DNA of 64,000 nt from Atrichornis clamosus (GCA_013400975.1 WBMZ01000227.1:1-64000), one strand, 5' to 3'. Numbered from the stretch's first letter, positions 11,801 to 25,916 are shown. Made by a program: numbers and translations. The notes: a model not told the origin generated them from the letters alone.

Positions 11801-13113
11801 AAGGAGATGAACATTAAAATAGGTTAAGTGGCCCAGTAATTGAACCGGCTAACAAATGGGGGGAAGCCCTCTTTGTAATAATTTCTTTGCTTTGCATAAT
11901 GTGTGAGTCTAAAGCAAACAGGGTTTTCTGTGGTCTGTTGATGTGTGTGTACTCAAGGTGCCACGTTAATAATGCACATGGAGATTGAGTAATCGGCAGG
12001 TTGTCCTCTCAGCACACAGATTGCCATTACCCAGAGTGCGTGGCAAATGAGGAGTTCAATAATACATACAGGGCTGTGTGCTCGGCAGAACGGAGGGAGG
12101 GAGGGTAATCCTGCCTTAGAGTGTGGGATCAGCCTGAGCAAAGCCCTTTGGGAAGTGCAAACCTTCATAAACAAGCAGTGTCTGAGCTGCTGCTCCACGT
12201 GTTCCAGAGAGACAGCCCCTCAGTTATTGCTTTCCAGGCTCGTCGGATTGCTCTGGCTGCATTGCTCTGCAGTCCCAGCATCTTCCAGACCTGCCAGGAT
12301 TCTGTCCCTATGTTCCCTTTCACATGTGGTCCTGCTGCCCTGGGCACGCCCTGGGTGCTCTGCTCCCCAGCCCCAAGGTGCTGCACAGGTGGTGGCTCTG
12401 ACTCCCTCTGTCTGTTTGTGGGCTCCTGGTGCCCCTCGGCCCCGGGTGACACAGTGCATTCAGAGAAGTGATGCACCTGTGTGAGCATGTCTCAAAGTTG
12501 CTCCTCCAGGAGCAGCAGTGGAGCTCCGGATGGGTCCCTGCAGGGATGTGGCTTCCTCAGGATGCCCATTGCCTGCTACCCTCTGCTGTCTGCTCACTAC
12601 CTGCTGCCTGGGGACCTGGTGCCCCCTCACCTCATCTTCCTGCCCTGCTGCCACTGCCAGGACCCTGCTCCAACATGCACTGCACCCATGTAGCAATTCC
12701 CCCTCTGATTTCTGTTCCTCTGTGTTATTAAGCAGCATGGCAGCCTTTCAGTGCTCCTGCGTTGCTGTTGCCCTCTATCCTGTTGCTGTGTGCAAATGCT
12801 GAGATGAACAAACACCTCAGTGAAATCCCTCTCTCAGTGCAGGACTCACAGTGATTCTGTCATTTTTAATACAGCACCCAATTTACAACCCTCAGCATGC
12901 TGCTGGAGCAGCAGAACGATAACAAATTACCAACCTCATTTATTTTGTTGCATAGTTTGTTTTGTAATTACAGGAGGAGGGTGGTGGTTGGCAGGGCTGC
13001 TCTCAGGCTCTGGTGGGTGTGTGTGTCTCTGGAATGGTGGATGCTTTTGGTGTGGCACTGAGTGCTTGGTCACCCTTGGAGGACTGTTGGCACAACGCTT
13101 GGATGTCTCTGGT
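8840..13113. other. Single-copy non-coding stretch
   Basis: No gene or dispersed repeat is recognised. Bases 10,040-10,860 are AT-rich and repeat-free and could hold a regulatory element. A 12-base unit (GAGCATCCTTAG) is duplicated at 10,955-10,978. Bases 12,180-12,800 are GC-richer, with overlapping open frames on both strands that show no protein family. Confidence 0.35.
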
Positions 13114-13266
13114 TCACAGAATGATAGAATCACAGACTGGTTTGGATTGAGAGGGATGTTAAAGCTCAGCTCATTCTACCCCCCTACCATGGGCAGGGAC
13201 ACCTTCCACTAGACCAGGTTGCTCCAAGCGCCGTCCAACCTGGCCTTGACCACTGGCTGGAAGGAG
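13114..13266 (-). mobile_element. CR1 LINE 3' fragment, antisense
   Basis: Reverse-complement CR1 3' end. It starts with the tail 'cacagaatgatagaatcacagactggtttgg', followed by 'accatgggcagggacaccttccactagaccaggttgctcc' and 'gtccaacctggcc'. About 150 bases remain, ending where similarity stops near 'ggctggaagg'. Confidence 0.92.
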
Positions 13267-13312
13267 GGCTGGTCATGCCATTTCCTTCTGTTCTGCTTCA
13301 GCTGGAGCCCCT

Positions 13313-13368
13313 GCACACCTTACTCAGCCTCCCAGGTGTGCCCCCAAGAGCACACCTTACTCAGCCTC
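13313..13368. repeat. 19-base direct repeat pair
   Basis: GCACACCTTACTCAGCCTC occurs at 13,313-13,331 and again at 13,350-13,368, a period of 37 bases. The pair lies about 50 bases beyond the internal end of the antisense CR1. It looks like a local duplication. Confidence 0.7.
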
Positions 13369-16300
13369 AAGGATTGAAACTGCTTTTTAAATTGTCAGTG
13401 CAGCTGGGATCATTCCAGCAGTGTGGATGGGGCAGGATTTTCCTCCCGACACAGTGCCCAGTGCTGCTGAGGCAGTGGGATGTGACGTGCTGGCACACAT
13501 CATCTTTTCACTTCTCATCTACGGGATTCAAATGTGCCTCTCAGTGTGCATAAGCTCTGTGAGTGCAGTGGTAAAGTGTGTGGCTGGGAGGGGTTTTAAA
13601 ACAGTAAAATGTAAATTGCTGAGTTCCTCTGAAGTTTACAAAATACTGATTTGTATGTCTGTTTATTTCCTACCAAAAGCCGGCCAGCCTTGGGGTACTG
13701 ATCCCCCATCTGGGTGGGACACTGAGGGAAAATGTCCAAATTAGCAGTTAACATAGATTTATTAATGCAAAAGCTTTGGCAGCACTAATGTGGCTTTTCT
13801 CTGCCTCAGCCAGCCCTTTTTAAAACTCTGTTTCAGGAGGCCTGGGGTTTGCTCTGAAAGGGAATCCAAGAGAAGCCGGTTGCCCACAGTGGTGTGCGGC
13901 TCTGCAGCACTCGGCTCCCTGACAGCTCTGGGTGCCCCCAGATCCTAAGGAGGCTGAAAGATACCACTTCACTGTAAGACATTTTAAAAGAGAATTAAGT
14001 TTAAGGCAAATGGGAATTTTACTTTTGAATAAGTGTCCCACACAGACACAATGAAGTCTCAGTAATCTTCTGTAGGTTCACAACAGATCATTTAGACTGG
14101 TTTTTGCTGAGCACCACATCGAGGAGGAGCACATTAATTAGGGGAGAGGTTGGGTTTGCTCGTGTTTTGTCCACAGGGTGTTTGCTGCCAAGAAGTTTCC
14201 AGCACTGAATGTGGCTGCCAGAAATATCTCTGTATGTTTGATCATGGTGCTGGTGCTCCCCTCCCGTCCTGGCATCGTCCTTTCAAACCAGGTGGGTGAA
14301 GTAGGAGGGAGTCTCCGATGTGGTGCTGCCAACCTTGCCAGCAGCTGCCTGTTAAACAAACACCTGCAGAGGGGACTGGTTGGACCCCCTAACACCCTCG
14401 TCTACTCACTGACTTGCTGGGTTCATAATTCCATGCAGAGGAACTGAGGGCCATGGTGCCGACCCCAGGGCTGCAGGCTCTCCGTCTGTGGTGGGGGACA
14501 GATGACCATGACCGAGCAGGTGAAACAGAAGCTCAGGGGCCTCCTGAGCTGCCCAGGGAGATCCCACCCCTTTGGCCAAGGCGGACCACGAGAGAGCCGG
14601 AGGGAGCCTGTGCCGCTGCCTGGGGGAGCGGTGGGAACCAGGAAGAAGGGGCCCAGCCTGCCAGGCAGTGGGAGATGCGGGAGGAAAAAGGTCACAAGTC
14701 TTATTTTTAACTGTCACATTTTTTTAATGAGGGTTAATATTGGATTCTTCATCAAAATGTCTCTCTGTGCTTAATGAAATTACAGCCTGGCCATGGTTTC
14801 AGCCTGGTTTGTGAGCAACACTCAAAGATTTGAGATTCAACAGTTGCCACATGTGTGTATTGCCAGTGACAACTGGGGCTAAAGAAAATACCAGCAATCC
14901 CTGCATTAATCAGCAAATGAATTTGCTCTGCCTGTGCTAATATTGATTTTTTCCTCCAGTTTTGCAAATCTTGGCTAATGAATTTCCTGGCAAGAGTGCT
15001 TGCCAAAAGAGAAAAATTTGGTCAAATGTTGTAGAATTTTGATGGCATATGCAACGAGGGTATAGATCCCAGATAATATTTGCTAGAACCCAGTTCTGAA
15101 GTTCATCTTGCCAAGAAAAATATGAACTATTCTCTGACTTGCTTGCAAGTAGGCAGCAGACAAATTTACTTCCAGGGTGTATTCAGGGAATGGCTTAGAG
15201 CTCCATAAAAGGGAGCAGCAGTCTCCAAGGCAAAGGCTGTTGAGGAGTTAGAACAGCTACTCGCTATATTTTATTTACCCAACTCCCAGTGCATGTTGTG
15301 ACTGCTGAAATCTCCCAGTCGCACACAGCTCAGGAGCTCCAGCTGCAGCACTCAGTGCTCGAAGGCACACTAAAGAAAATCACGTTGAATTCAGCAGTGT
15401 CAGGGCCCGTCCCCTCCGTGGCTGGGCGATGGGAAGGCAGCGTGGTCAGTGCGTGTCCAGCGGGGACGTGTCGGACGGTCAGGTAGCCCCTCATCCCCTC
15501 CCTCCCTAGAAGGTCCTAGGAGCAGTCATTGCAGCTCCTGTCTCCACAGCTGGGAGCAGCAGGAATGGGGGGTTTTGTTCCAGTCTCCAGCGCTTTCCAG
15601 CAGCGCCTCTGGAGTGGTGCAGGGCAGTCCAGCGGTGTTATCCCCATCCGTTCCAGATGGAAGGATGAAGGAACAGAGCTCGTGGCCAGAGACATGGCCG
15701 GGGGCTGGAAGAGCCTCTGTTGCGTTTGGTGCCATTTGAGTTATTTTAATTTTAAGCTAATTTTTTGTGTTGTCAGACTTGATATCACCAGTGTCACCCC
15801 CACGCCTCTGCAGCACAGCCACTGCTGCTGCCACCACTGTGGCCGTGGTGTCACTGCTGATAACTTCAGTCTGACATTAGAGAGATTAATTTACTATGAA
15901 AATGACCCTTGGGAGACTTGTGCAGGATGAATCATATTTGAAAAATTGGATGTCTCATTGTTTCAGAAGTTCTAATTAACTTTTTTTAGCCATCAAAAGT
16001 AGTGGATACAGACACATCATGTCTGCTCCATCATTCCAATGGGATGGCTAAGGAGCCAAAAGCCCTCTCACCATTCTGTGGGAGGCAGGATGACTGCTGT
16101 GTTGTGCTGGAACCTGCTCAACCAGGCTGTTTCCATTTTGTGCATTTTCACTGTGAAAGTAAAAGGATATGTCTTGGTTAAACTTGGAACTAAGATTTTT
16201 CATCTTTTTCTGGAAAACCTAACAATCAGATATTTCAAATAATCAAACAGAGACTCTGTTTGGGACCTGTGAGACTGGAGAACATGAGAAATTAAACAAA

Positions 16301-19300
16301 ACTTTCATTTTAAATCTGTAACTATCTCAGTTTTATGATGAATAATCTGCTTTTTTTTCTGAGGTTATTCTCATTTTCCTCGCTGTTTCTCCTGTTGTCA
16401 CCTTTATCCAATATTCTATAAAATATGATAATACAAAACCCTCCAGACATGGAAGTTGTAATACAACCCAGCAGAGTCCAGGTAGCAAATTTCTGCCATC
16501 TAAGTGGTTTTGTCTTGCTATTTATCCCAGTTTGATATGCCCAAGCAGCTCCCTGCTGTAGGAAATGGTGTCTCAGCTCTGCAGCCAAGCTGGGATGTTG
16601 CTGAGACATATTTGAGGTGAGCGAATCCACATGCTCGCACCTGGGAGGAGGAGGAGGAGGAGATGACACAACAGCAGCATGAATTCAGTCTGGTACTCTG
16701 CTGGTGATAGAACAAAAAAAAAAGGAAAAGGTGTTTCCCTCTTTCTTGCCTGGACTCCTGTCTGTGAGTGGTGCCTCCAGAACACCCTTCCTGGCCTATT
16801 TTCAGCCCAGGATTTGGGTGCTCAGAGCACTTTGCAGCAGAACTCCAGGGTTTGCTCTACCTGTCTCTGCAGGAAGCCACATCCCTGCACCCTTCATCAC
16901 TGCTGTCCCCACCACCACCCAGATGTCAGTGATGGATTCTGAGCTAACCCTCAGAGCAGTGACAGAACTGGGATAACCTCCTATTGCACAGCATTTTTCC
17001 TCTCTTCTCCCAGGAAAAGGCAGGATGAGCTCAGCTCCTGGTTTGAGCACCAGGGCGTGCTTGTGGGAGTCTGCTGGGGGCTTTCCTGAAGTGGTTGGTA
17101 AGAGCTGAGGCTGCTTTGCAGGACCCCCGTCCTCTGAACTGGGTGTTTGTTGAGGTAAGACAGTAACTGAAGGCAGTACGTGCTGGGCTCAGGTTCCAGG
17201 GTGCTGGAAGCTGTTCCTTCTGCTGGGAGGTCTCTGATGAGAAATGCCTGGTCTGAGCAGCAGCACTGGGACGGGGCTGTGCCAGCTGGTGACCAGTGTC
17301 TCTGCTGCGGGCTCACTCAAGGCTGTGCAGTCAGGGAGCTCTGAGCGTGCTCCTCACCTCGCTGCTGTCCTGCTGCACGGCTGCAGCTCTGGCTTCGGGC
17401 TCCTGCTCCTCCCCACAGCCCTGCTAAGCAGCGAGGTGGTGCTGTGCCAGTGCAGCCAGCTGTGCCACAGCCTCCCCTCTCCCTGCTGGGCTGGGCAGCA
17501 CCGGGAGTTCTCTTTCACTTCAGAGGTAAAAGCTCTGTCTTGAGCGTATATGGTTGAAAGCTTCCTGATGGCTCTTGCTTGAGAACTTGGCAGAGATGAA
17601 GTTGGAGAACAGACAATTCATGCATTAGATTTCCTAAAGCAGCTTTCTTGTTTGAAAAGGAAAAAAAAAAACCAACCCAAAAACCTACATCCACAAAAAA
17701 AAATATTTGGTAGCATGTGTCAGAACCATCTGCACATGCAAAACATGAAAGGGAGGGGAAACTGTTATTAAAATGTAAATGCCATACGTAAAATGTAATT
17801 CAAATTCGGGAGATTGGAATGACCTCGTTTCAGCAATAACCACCCATAAGATTCCCAGTTTATCAGTCTGTGTACAGTATGTAAATCCCATTTGGCAGAG
17901 GGGAGCTCTGGCTGCACGTGTGGGTCCCCCCATGCTCAGTGCCTGGGCTGCTCACACCACTGCTCCAGACAGGATTGTGGGCTGGCAGCCAAGTGTCTCA
18001 GTGACCTTCCAGGTCCAGTGGCTGGTGTTCACTAAAACCAGTCAGCTTTTCCCTGGCCACCTTCTGTGGAGCTTTATCTGTGTTTTTGTACCAGTGTGAT
18101 AAGGAAGGGAGGACAATTCTTGTTACTGAGAAGTATGATGTAAAAGCAATGTGCTCCTAAAGGTGCAGCCAGGTGCCCGCTGGGATTTTCTCAAAGCCTA
18201 CTCTTTCTGGAAATATGTTTAATTCTTATTAATATCAGTATTTTCATCAACTTCTGTTTAAGCTGTGCATCTGTCTAGTTTGACGATCTGTCTGAGGAGT
18301 TGTGGGCAGTTATGGGCAAGGGTTTTACCCCAGCCTCCTCAAAAGCCAGGCTTTGTAACACAGCCATGATGGATGACAGCAGTGAGTTCTCGGGTGAATC
18401 GTTCGTCCTCGGTGGAGGCCCAGCCACGGCCCCTGCCCAAGCTGACTCTGCTCGCCGTGTCTGGAGCTGGGAGAAAGGCAGTGCTGCTGGTGGGGAAGGA
18501 GAGCTGTGGGAGTCCGGGGCTTGGTGGGGCTGGAGAAGTTCCTCCTGGGCTGGGAAACCTCGTTCATGTTGCTGTGTGATGGACAGAGAAGCTATTGCAG
18601 AAGGTCCCTGATCTTGGTGCCCGTTTGAGTTCTACTGTCAGAACAGCCGCTGCCCTGGGGCGTGCGGGACTCGGTGCTGTGCAGCCACGGCAGTGCAGGT
18701 ACGGGGAGCAAAAGTGTTAATGGGCAAAGTAATCAGCGAGCGAGCAAATGAACACCCCGGGCCGTTTGTCACGAGCCAGCTGCATGGGCAGAGCTGTCCG
18801 CAGCTCCCTCAGAGGGAAAAACAGCTCTGTGACATCCTGTCTGTCGGTGTCAAGGAGACTCTCTAATATACTGATGTCTGGAGACAGCTGCCTCCAGGGG
18901 AAGGAGGCGTGTGCTGATGTGCTGAGCAGCAGCCAGCACACGGAGCGAGCTGTGCGGGGCAGGAGAGCGCTGCGGCCCGGGAACAGCCTTGCCCGGGACC
19001 TGCGGTGCTGAACGTACCTTGCCCGAAAAAGCCTCTCAAGTCTGTCCAGATGGTGTGGTGCAGCCAGCTCTCCCCGGTCCCAATTAGCATTTGAGCAGTG
19101 CCGATGGTTCCTCGCGCTTTCTCACTGGGTCTAGTATTGGGATTTTACTGCTTTCCTTCAAAAAAAATCATTGGCTACTGCTATCCAGCTGGCAAGTGCC
19201 AACAGCAGCACCTGCCTGGCTGCTACTGCCCGCACAGGAGCAGCCTGGGGCTGCCGAGCCATCTGCAGCAGGGCACACGTGTGCAGCCCTGGGGCGGAGA

Positions 19301-19611
19301 GGCCAGGATCCCCTGGAGAAAAGGAGCAGGGTGCTGGTGGCACTGGGACACAGCTCCCCACCTGCTGGGGGTTAAGGCTCTGCACCCCAACATCTCTCTC
19401 CAGCCCTGACCCAGGAGGGCACGGGTGACTCCCTGCACCCCTGCCCAGGCAGGAGCAGCCAGAGCTGACGGGCAGTGCCAGGCCAGGGAGGTGTTCGGTG
19501 TCTGCAAGTGGGCAGGTGAACACGTTCAGGTGGGGAGAAGAGTGTTTCAGTATATGCATACCTTTGATCAAAGGCTGTCAGGTGGACTCAAAGGTTGAAC
19601 ACGACCTAATG
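13369..19611. other. Single-copy non-coding stretch
   Basis: No gene or dispersed repeat is recognised. Bases 14,700-15,110 are AT-rich and repeat-free. A GAG trinucleotide run lies at 16,644-16,663. Bases 17,250-17,500 and 18,380-19,010 are moderately GC-rich, with chance open frames on both strands. A-rich runs occur near 17,661 and 17,694. Confidence 0.35.
16644..16663. repeat. GAG trinucleotide microsatellite
   Basis: A short run of GAG/GGA units, about six in phase, seen directly. It ends in GATG. It is too short to imply any function. Confidence 0.85.
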
Positions 19612-20085
19612 GTCAGGCTCTGAGGGGCTGGAGTGCATCCAGAGAAGGGCAGTGGGGCCAGGGAACGGTCTGGTTTCACAAGTCTGATGAGGAGTGGCTG
19701 AGGGAGCTGGAAAAGGGGCTCAGCCTGGAGCAAAGGAGGCTCAGGGGGGCCCTTCTGGCTCTGCACAAGCCCCTGACAGGAGGTGGCAGCTTGGGGTGTC
19801 AGGCTCTGCTCCCAGGGAACAGGGACAGGATAATAGTAAATGACTTCAAGCTGTGTCAGGGGAGATTCAGTTTTGATAAAGGAAACATTTATTTCAGGAA
19901 AGTGTTGTTAAGCCCTGGCACAGCTGCCCAGGGCAGTGGTGGAGTCCCCATCCCTGGAGGGATTTAACAGCCCGGTGGATGTGGCACCTGGGGGCATGGG
20001 GCAGTGTGGCCTGGGCAGTGCTGGGGAAGGGTTGAACCTGATGGTCTTGGAGGGCTTTTCCAACCTAAACGATTTTGTGATTCCA
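19612..20085 (+). mobile_element. CR1 LINE fragment
   Basis: Sense CR1 of about 470 bases. Landmarks in order: 'tggagtgcatccagagaagggca', 'aagtctgatgaggagtggctgagggagctgg', 'ctcagcctggagcaaaggaggctcag', 'ctgtgtcaggggagattcag', 'gctgcccagggcagtggtggagtccccatccctggaggg', 'gatgtggcacctgggggcatgg', and the 3' end 'ctgatggtcttggagggcttttccaacctaaacgattttgtgattcc'. The 3' block ('gatggtcttggaggg...') differs from that at 3871-4378, so it belongs to another CR1 subfamily. Confidence 0.92.
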
Positions 20086-22740
20086 AGATGTTGTGAGGTG
20101 ATGAGAATGTGCTGCAAAGTTGTTTTGGATTGACAAGCCATGACAGCATGTTTATAGCTACAGTTGGGAGAAAATTCAACCACAAAGGGAATGCAGTTTT
20201 ATTTGTCATTAATTTTGAATTGCTTCAACAGATGTTTGCTGGGAGCTGCTTTAACCTCCTTAATTTGTCTCTGTGTAAAGGGAAACAGATAGCCTCAATT
20301 AAGAGACTGATTAGCAAGTTCTTTAATGACTTTCAATAGTTTTAGTCATTATTGCTGATACAGAATGCTGAATCCTGGGAGCTGGGATTTAGTTATTATG
20401 TAAAAGCTAGAACACATTGCAGTTGGGTGTGTACAGGGCATTTGCTCCTTGTCTGTCTCCCTCTTGGCTTTGTGGGAAGTTGTCTGGTCTTTGCTGCAAT
20501 CCCTCAGTCCCTGACCACAGCCCCTGCCCAGAGGGTGCTGCCCACTGGGCTCCCCAGTGGTGCCAGCAGCACGGTGGGGCTCCACGCCACGGGTCACTGT
20601 GCACTGTGATCTCAAGTCAGTGACTTTACACTGTGAACAAAGTCTCTGTATTTGACCTTTTAGTGCTGTGTTGCAAAGCACGAGGGCAGCACACCTGGAA
20701 ATTGCTGTTCTGCTGGGTGTGGTGGGCTTTGGCCCATCACAGTGGTTACAGAGGTTTCTTCCTTTTAATTTTTTCTCTTTTTTTTTTTTTTGGCAGGGGA
20801 TGGTGCTTGATGTGTCCACCATTAACATCTTTAACTCAGTAATGGCATCTCTGGCTGCATTCCCAGCAGACACATCTCCGAGGCTGGAAGGAGTGACAGG
20901 CTTATCATCTCAAAGGTGCATATTCCAGCCTCCCACAGGCATTGCCTGCTCCCCTGCGTGCCCAGCGCAGATGCCAGGATGAACTTCTCTCCTGGCATCT
21001 TCTCTTGCTCAGTTGATTGACTTTTGCCTCGGTGCCATCTCGCTCCCCCACCGCACACACCCGCTGCAGGCTGTTCTCTGCCGCCGTTCCTGGGCCCAGG
21101 CTGAGGGGACTGCTTTACCTGTGTGTTACCTGGCTTGGGGCCACAGAGAGATCTGAGTGGGAAGGGCTGGTCCAGCCAAACACTTGGTGCACGCTTAATG
21201 TGAGTGCTGCAGTGCTCCAAAGCAGTGAGGTCAAACGTGGGGCTGGTGCTGCCTCTCACCCAGCGCAAGCTGCTGAGGACGAATTGATTTGATCGGAGGT
21301 AAGAGCTCACCCTGTCCTTCCTCCTGCCTGCACTCTTTGGGCACAGCTTTCCCCTGCGCCTCCAGAGTGGGTTTTGGAACACCCTGATCCCGTGGTCCCT
21401 GGGACACGAGCGTTGTGAGCACGGTGCCTGCAGACCCACAGTGATCCACTGCACCACCTCCGAAAGGCCGGGCTGGCCAATCCTTCCTCAGTGGGGACAA
21501 CAAACAACATTTCCAGCTCCTCTCTCAGTCCTCAGCTAGGAGCTGTGTGTATTTTTCCAGATACATGAGAAGTCAAATATTCCTTGACTTACTGAAATCC
21601 ATGGCTCCTCTGTGGCCTCCTCATGCATCCTTTTGCCCGCGGGACTGCCGTGCCAGCAGTGGAGGCACTGACTGGGCAGGTCCACGGGGCTTTCTCACTT
21701 GGCCTGGTTGCTGAAAAACCTGTTGAGTCTCACAGCACCGTGGTGTCTGGGACTGTCCTTTGGTTTATGTTAAACCCTTGCTCATCTTTTGTGTTTCATA
21801 TTTAGTGGGAATGCTGCTTGCACAAAGAAGGCAGCCAAATTTTTTTTAAAATAAATAATTATTTTGAGGGCCACAATTTAAAAACAAACCACAGAGAAAT
21901 GACATGCTGAAAAAGTTGCAAGCTGGCCACACAAAACAGCCAATCATTTCTGGAAATCTTGACCCTTGAAATATTTGGTCCCTTGTTTGGCCCTGTTCAG
22001 CTTACACATCTCAGTGCTGTGTCCTGAAGCCAATGTGTGCTTTGGTCACTGAGAATTAAGTCAATAAATGAATGTAGAGAACTCAGCCAAGGGGAGAAAT
22101 CAGTCTTTACAGCACCGTGAAAAGGTGTTATTTATTTATTTCTATTGTCACTCAGAGAACATTGCCACAATAACATTGAAAGTAATACACAATTTGTGGC
22201 TGAAAATTGCATTTTAGGCAGCTGAGGGCAGTTTTTCTACTAAAAAAGAAAAATAAAGCAAACAGATGAAAGAAGGCCTGGGAGAAGGAGCCACTGGAAG
22301 GCAGTAGATCTGCAAAAGAGAAGGGCAAAGTGCACTGTCCAAATGATCTCGTTGAAGATTGATGGTGAGCAGTAGTTTAGCCCTAATGAGGTGAGGTGCT
22401 TGGTCTGCAGCTGACTTCACTGGTGTTTAATGATTCTCGTGGGGCTGTGAGACCAGACCCTGGTGGTCTCAGTGTGCAGTTAAACTTCAGTTCGGTGCTC
22501 TGTTCCCAGACCTCTTTCTGCCTGGGAAGCTCGAGAGGAAAGTTGTGCTGTGCTGAGGGGAGGGTCTTTGGCAAGGCCTGATGGTGGCCCCGCTCCAAGC
22601 TGGGGTGTCCAGCACCAAGAGCAGCCTCTGCAGTGGTAACGCAAAGAGGGAATGACAGTGATCCTTCCTAGGTGTAATTAACCTGTGCCACTGCCTTAGA
22701 ACTGCATGGGAGCAGGCAAGATTTAATCCAGGAAATGTTT
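20086..22740. other. Single-copy stretch with AT-rich blocks
   Basis: Bases 20,140-20,400 are AT-rich, repeat-free and full of ATTA/TAAT cores, so they are a regulatory candidate. A pyrimidine tract followed by GGCAG ends at 20,797 and resembles a splice acceptor, but nothing coding follows that I can recognise. Two open frames of 174 and 208 codons on the minus strand in this interval show no domain and are probably chance. Confidence 0.3.
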
Positions 22741-23989
22741 ATAGGATAGCCAAACCTTGTTTCAGTTGCGTTTTAATATGTGAAGCTCTCACCTCTTTGT
22801 TGGCGACCAGATGTGCAATGAGGATATAATAATCTCTGGAAATGTGCTTTGAGTAAATGATTATTTTCAAGGATAAATGAAGAAACCAAACCTTCAGTTT
22901 TGGTTGGGATTTTGGTTTCACCAGTCAAAGCTCCTTTTCCTCTAGAACATAATGAACAATCTGTTCAACTGTAGAGGGGCCTGTCGGGAGGCATCTGTGA
23001 AGACGTGAGGTAACGAGTGGAACACACACGGGCTGTCCCTCAGGCTGAGCTCGTCAAACGGCACCACTGACGTACATGGTACAGGTTTTTATTGGATTTT
23101 ATTTGTAATTGTTACATCAACACCTACGATTGTTACAGCAGAAGAGAGACCCAGAAGGATTGAGTTCTTCTGTAGGTTTTGAGTCTCTGCATTTTGAGCA
23201 GCTAATGCTGTGAATTTTCTTTCTCTCTGTCTCTCTGTCAGGCCATTGCTGTGCCTTCTGCACGTTGAGTCCCTCCCTGAGTCCAGCATTCATGACAAGG
23301 GCTAAGTGTGAGGACAAGGTTCTGCTGGCCTGGAGCCACAGGTTCCCTCAGTTTTTAAAGACAATTTTACAGGGAAGGTGAAAGTTATTTTTTTCAGTAG
23401 GGAAATGAGATGATAAGGCAATAAAAGTGGTGAATGAGACCTGATAGTAATCATGGTGTACTGTGTACATGGAATAACCTGATCTAAACGTGCCACAGCT
23501 GGTTGTTCTGAGGGAAGGCTGAAGGTCAGGAATATACTTCAAACCATTCAGCTCTCCAAGGGTGCAGACCTGAGTCCTGGCCAGCTCCTCAGGCCAGAGG
23601 GAAGGTGCCTTCACCTGGTGGTGCTGGTATGGATGGATGTGAAGCCCCACCTCTGGAGCAGCACCTGGACCTAGGTAAGAGCTGCACATCAGGCATGGGT
23701 GGTTGGAGGAGTCAGTGCAGGGCTGAACAGGACAGGTAACATCAGAAAGCAGGAGGAGACTCAGGCGTATCTGGTCATTAGCTTTTACATTGTTCTACAA
23801 CCCTCATTTTTTTTAATTTGAGCAAAATTGCAAGGCTTATTTGTAACAACTGAATGGCAGCCTGATTATTTTGTTTGGGTTTGCTGTGGCAGGACACATG
23901 AGGACACAGTGGCAATGGGGAGCCCTCAAGGCCCGTGTGTGTGTTTGTGTGCACAGAGCGGTGCCAGAGAGCCGGGGCAGGGGCCTGTG

Positions 23990-24030
23990 CCAGCCCTGGG
24001 GGCCACCAGCCCTGGGGGCCACCAGCCCTG
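23990..24030. repeat. 16-bp tandem repeat, 2.6 copies
   Basis: The unit CCAGCCCTGGGGGCCA repeats without mismatch at 23,990-24,005 and 24,006-24,021, followed by a partial copy. The unit is itself partly self-complementary (CCAG...CTGG; TGGGGGCCA). Confidence 0.88.
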
Positions 24031-25916
24031 CTGTCCCACCGTGTGGCCAGTGGGGATGGGCTGTCAGGGCTCTCTGTGCATCCTCAGCCCCCAGGAAGGA
24101 CCCGTGTCTGGAGCAGGGAGCTGTGGAGGGCTGCAGCTCCTCACTCTTTGCTGTTTGTCTGGTCAGTGCCAGTCTGTTGTGTGGGCAGATTGTGCTTGTC
24201 TCGAGGTATTTGGAGTGGATAATCTGATCAGTGCCAGTTCGTTCTTGGCTTCTCTGTCCACCTGCTGACTCCCTGGTGTCATCCTTCTGGTGCTTCATCC
24301 ATCTGTCAAGAATTTACTTACAAAATGCATTAAAATAAATCACTGGGATTTTATGTGCACAGGGGTCCTCTTTCCAGCATCTCAAACCCCAATAAATACC
24401 TCTGTCTGTAGTAACAGTGTTGTAAAGTCTTGCGTGCAGCACCAGTGATCTACAGGAATGCCATGGTGCCTGGGGAACAGCCTTTTAACATTCAGATTTG
24501 GCGGTTTTCAGGGTTCATTTTAAACCTTGTTGTTGGGTAATACAGGTTTTCAGACCAGGTGCGTGTGCTGAGCTCTGTTATCAAAGCAATATATTCAGGT
24601 ACAGAGCACAGCAACAATTTCCATGGGACTACTGCCTAACTGAGGAAGATCACAGCTGAGACGTGGAGCTACATAAACCCTACAGATTCAGGCATTTGCT
24701 GTTTTCTGGGCTATTGCTTTTCCATGGGGGAGAATGGGTTGACCCTGCAAGGAGTGGGTCGACTGACTCAGGGATTAAGTTCTTTCAATGTTTTGTCCCA
24801 GATAGTGAGCAATGTCATACAAAAAGATTCTAATGCATTCAGTACAGCCAAACACAGCAAGGCCTGAACAAACCCCTGAGGACACCAAGACAGCCAACCT
24901 AAAATATAGGTCAATGTTTTCCAATTTGGTGTAAGTTCTTTTTGCCTAATTAATCTATATCTGCCTATATGTTAATGAGAGGGAGATGCAGAAAGCTGAC
25001 TGCTACTGAAAGGTCCCTGAGGCTGAAAGAACCCACTTCCAGCTTATGGCTAATTATTTTTTTCCTTAAAATTTATAGCACTGGAAGATAAGCAAACATG
25101 GTGTTTATTTGACCTGTGCACCTTGTACCAGACTCTCTTTCCCAATACTGTTCTTTAAAACAGCAATTAAAATATTAGAACCAGGGAAGAAAGTGCTGCT
25201 GGAAGCACAGCAGCACAGCGAGGAGGGAAGGAGATGAACATGGCCTGAAATCACAGCCGTCTGCATCGAGGTGTTCATTGCCCGTGGCCGTGCGTGACGT
25301 GGGCTGAGTTTCCAGCCTTGCTGATTCTCCTCAGGGGTCTCATGGCATCTTCTGTTTCCAACCTGAGAACCCAAGCCTGCAAGTGTGTAGCTAAAGGAGA
25401 CTCCTCACTCCATCACGAGGTGCCCGTGCCCTGTTTTCCGGGGCAGCCAGGCATGGCCACAGCACCCCGGGATGGTCTGCAGGCACACGCGGCTGGTACC
25501 AAGGGCTGTGGTTGCTTCTGTCTCACTCACAGCTCTCCAGCTCTCCCCAAGGTGAGCTGTAATCCTCAGGGAGCTATCAGGATATCTGATTTATGCAAGA
25601 GTCTGTAATAAACTGGCAACAGTTATTTCTGTAGCTAATGGGAATGTAAATTTTCAGATAACATATGTTAATAATGATAAGCAAAACCTCTGATAAGAAC
25701 ACCCCTCACCAGAGAAGAAAACCCTGCTCTGCCTGCTGCAGTGCTGCTGCCTCTTGCTGTCAGGTACTTCCCTGAAGGATGAATTTGTGGGACAGAAGTA
25801 GGCTACTGAGACTGAAAATGTCCGTCGACACAGACCTTGTTCTTCCCAAGCAATTGAGCTGGTTGTGCCTGTGTGTGGTGACCCTGCTTAGCTGAGAATG
25901 AGGCAGAGAAGGGGCA

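Noticed and set aside
20760..20870. Splice-acceptor-like pyrimidine tract ending GGCAG at 20,797
   Set aside because: No matching donor or recognisable coding exon follows; such tracts are frequent by chance in 64 kb.
20831..21457. Minus-strand open frame of 208 codons
   Set aside because: No protein family recognised; composition follows local base content and opposing frames are open.
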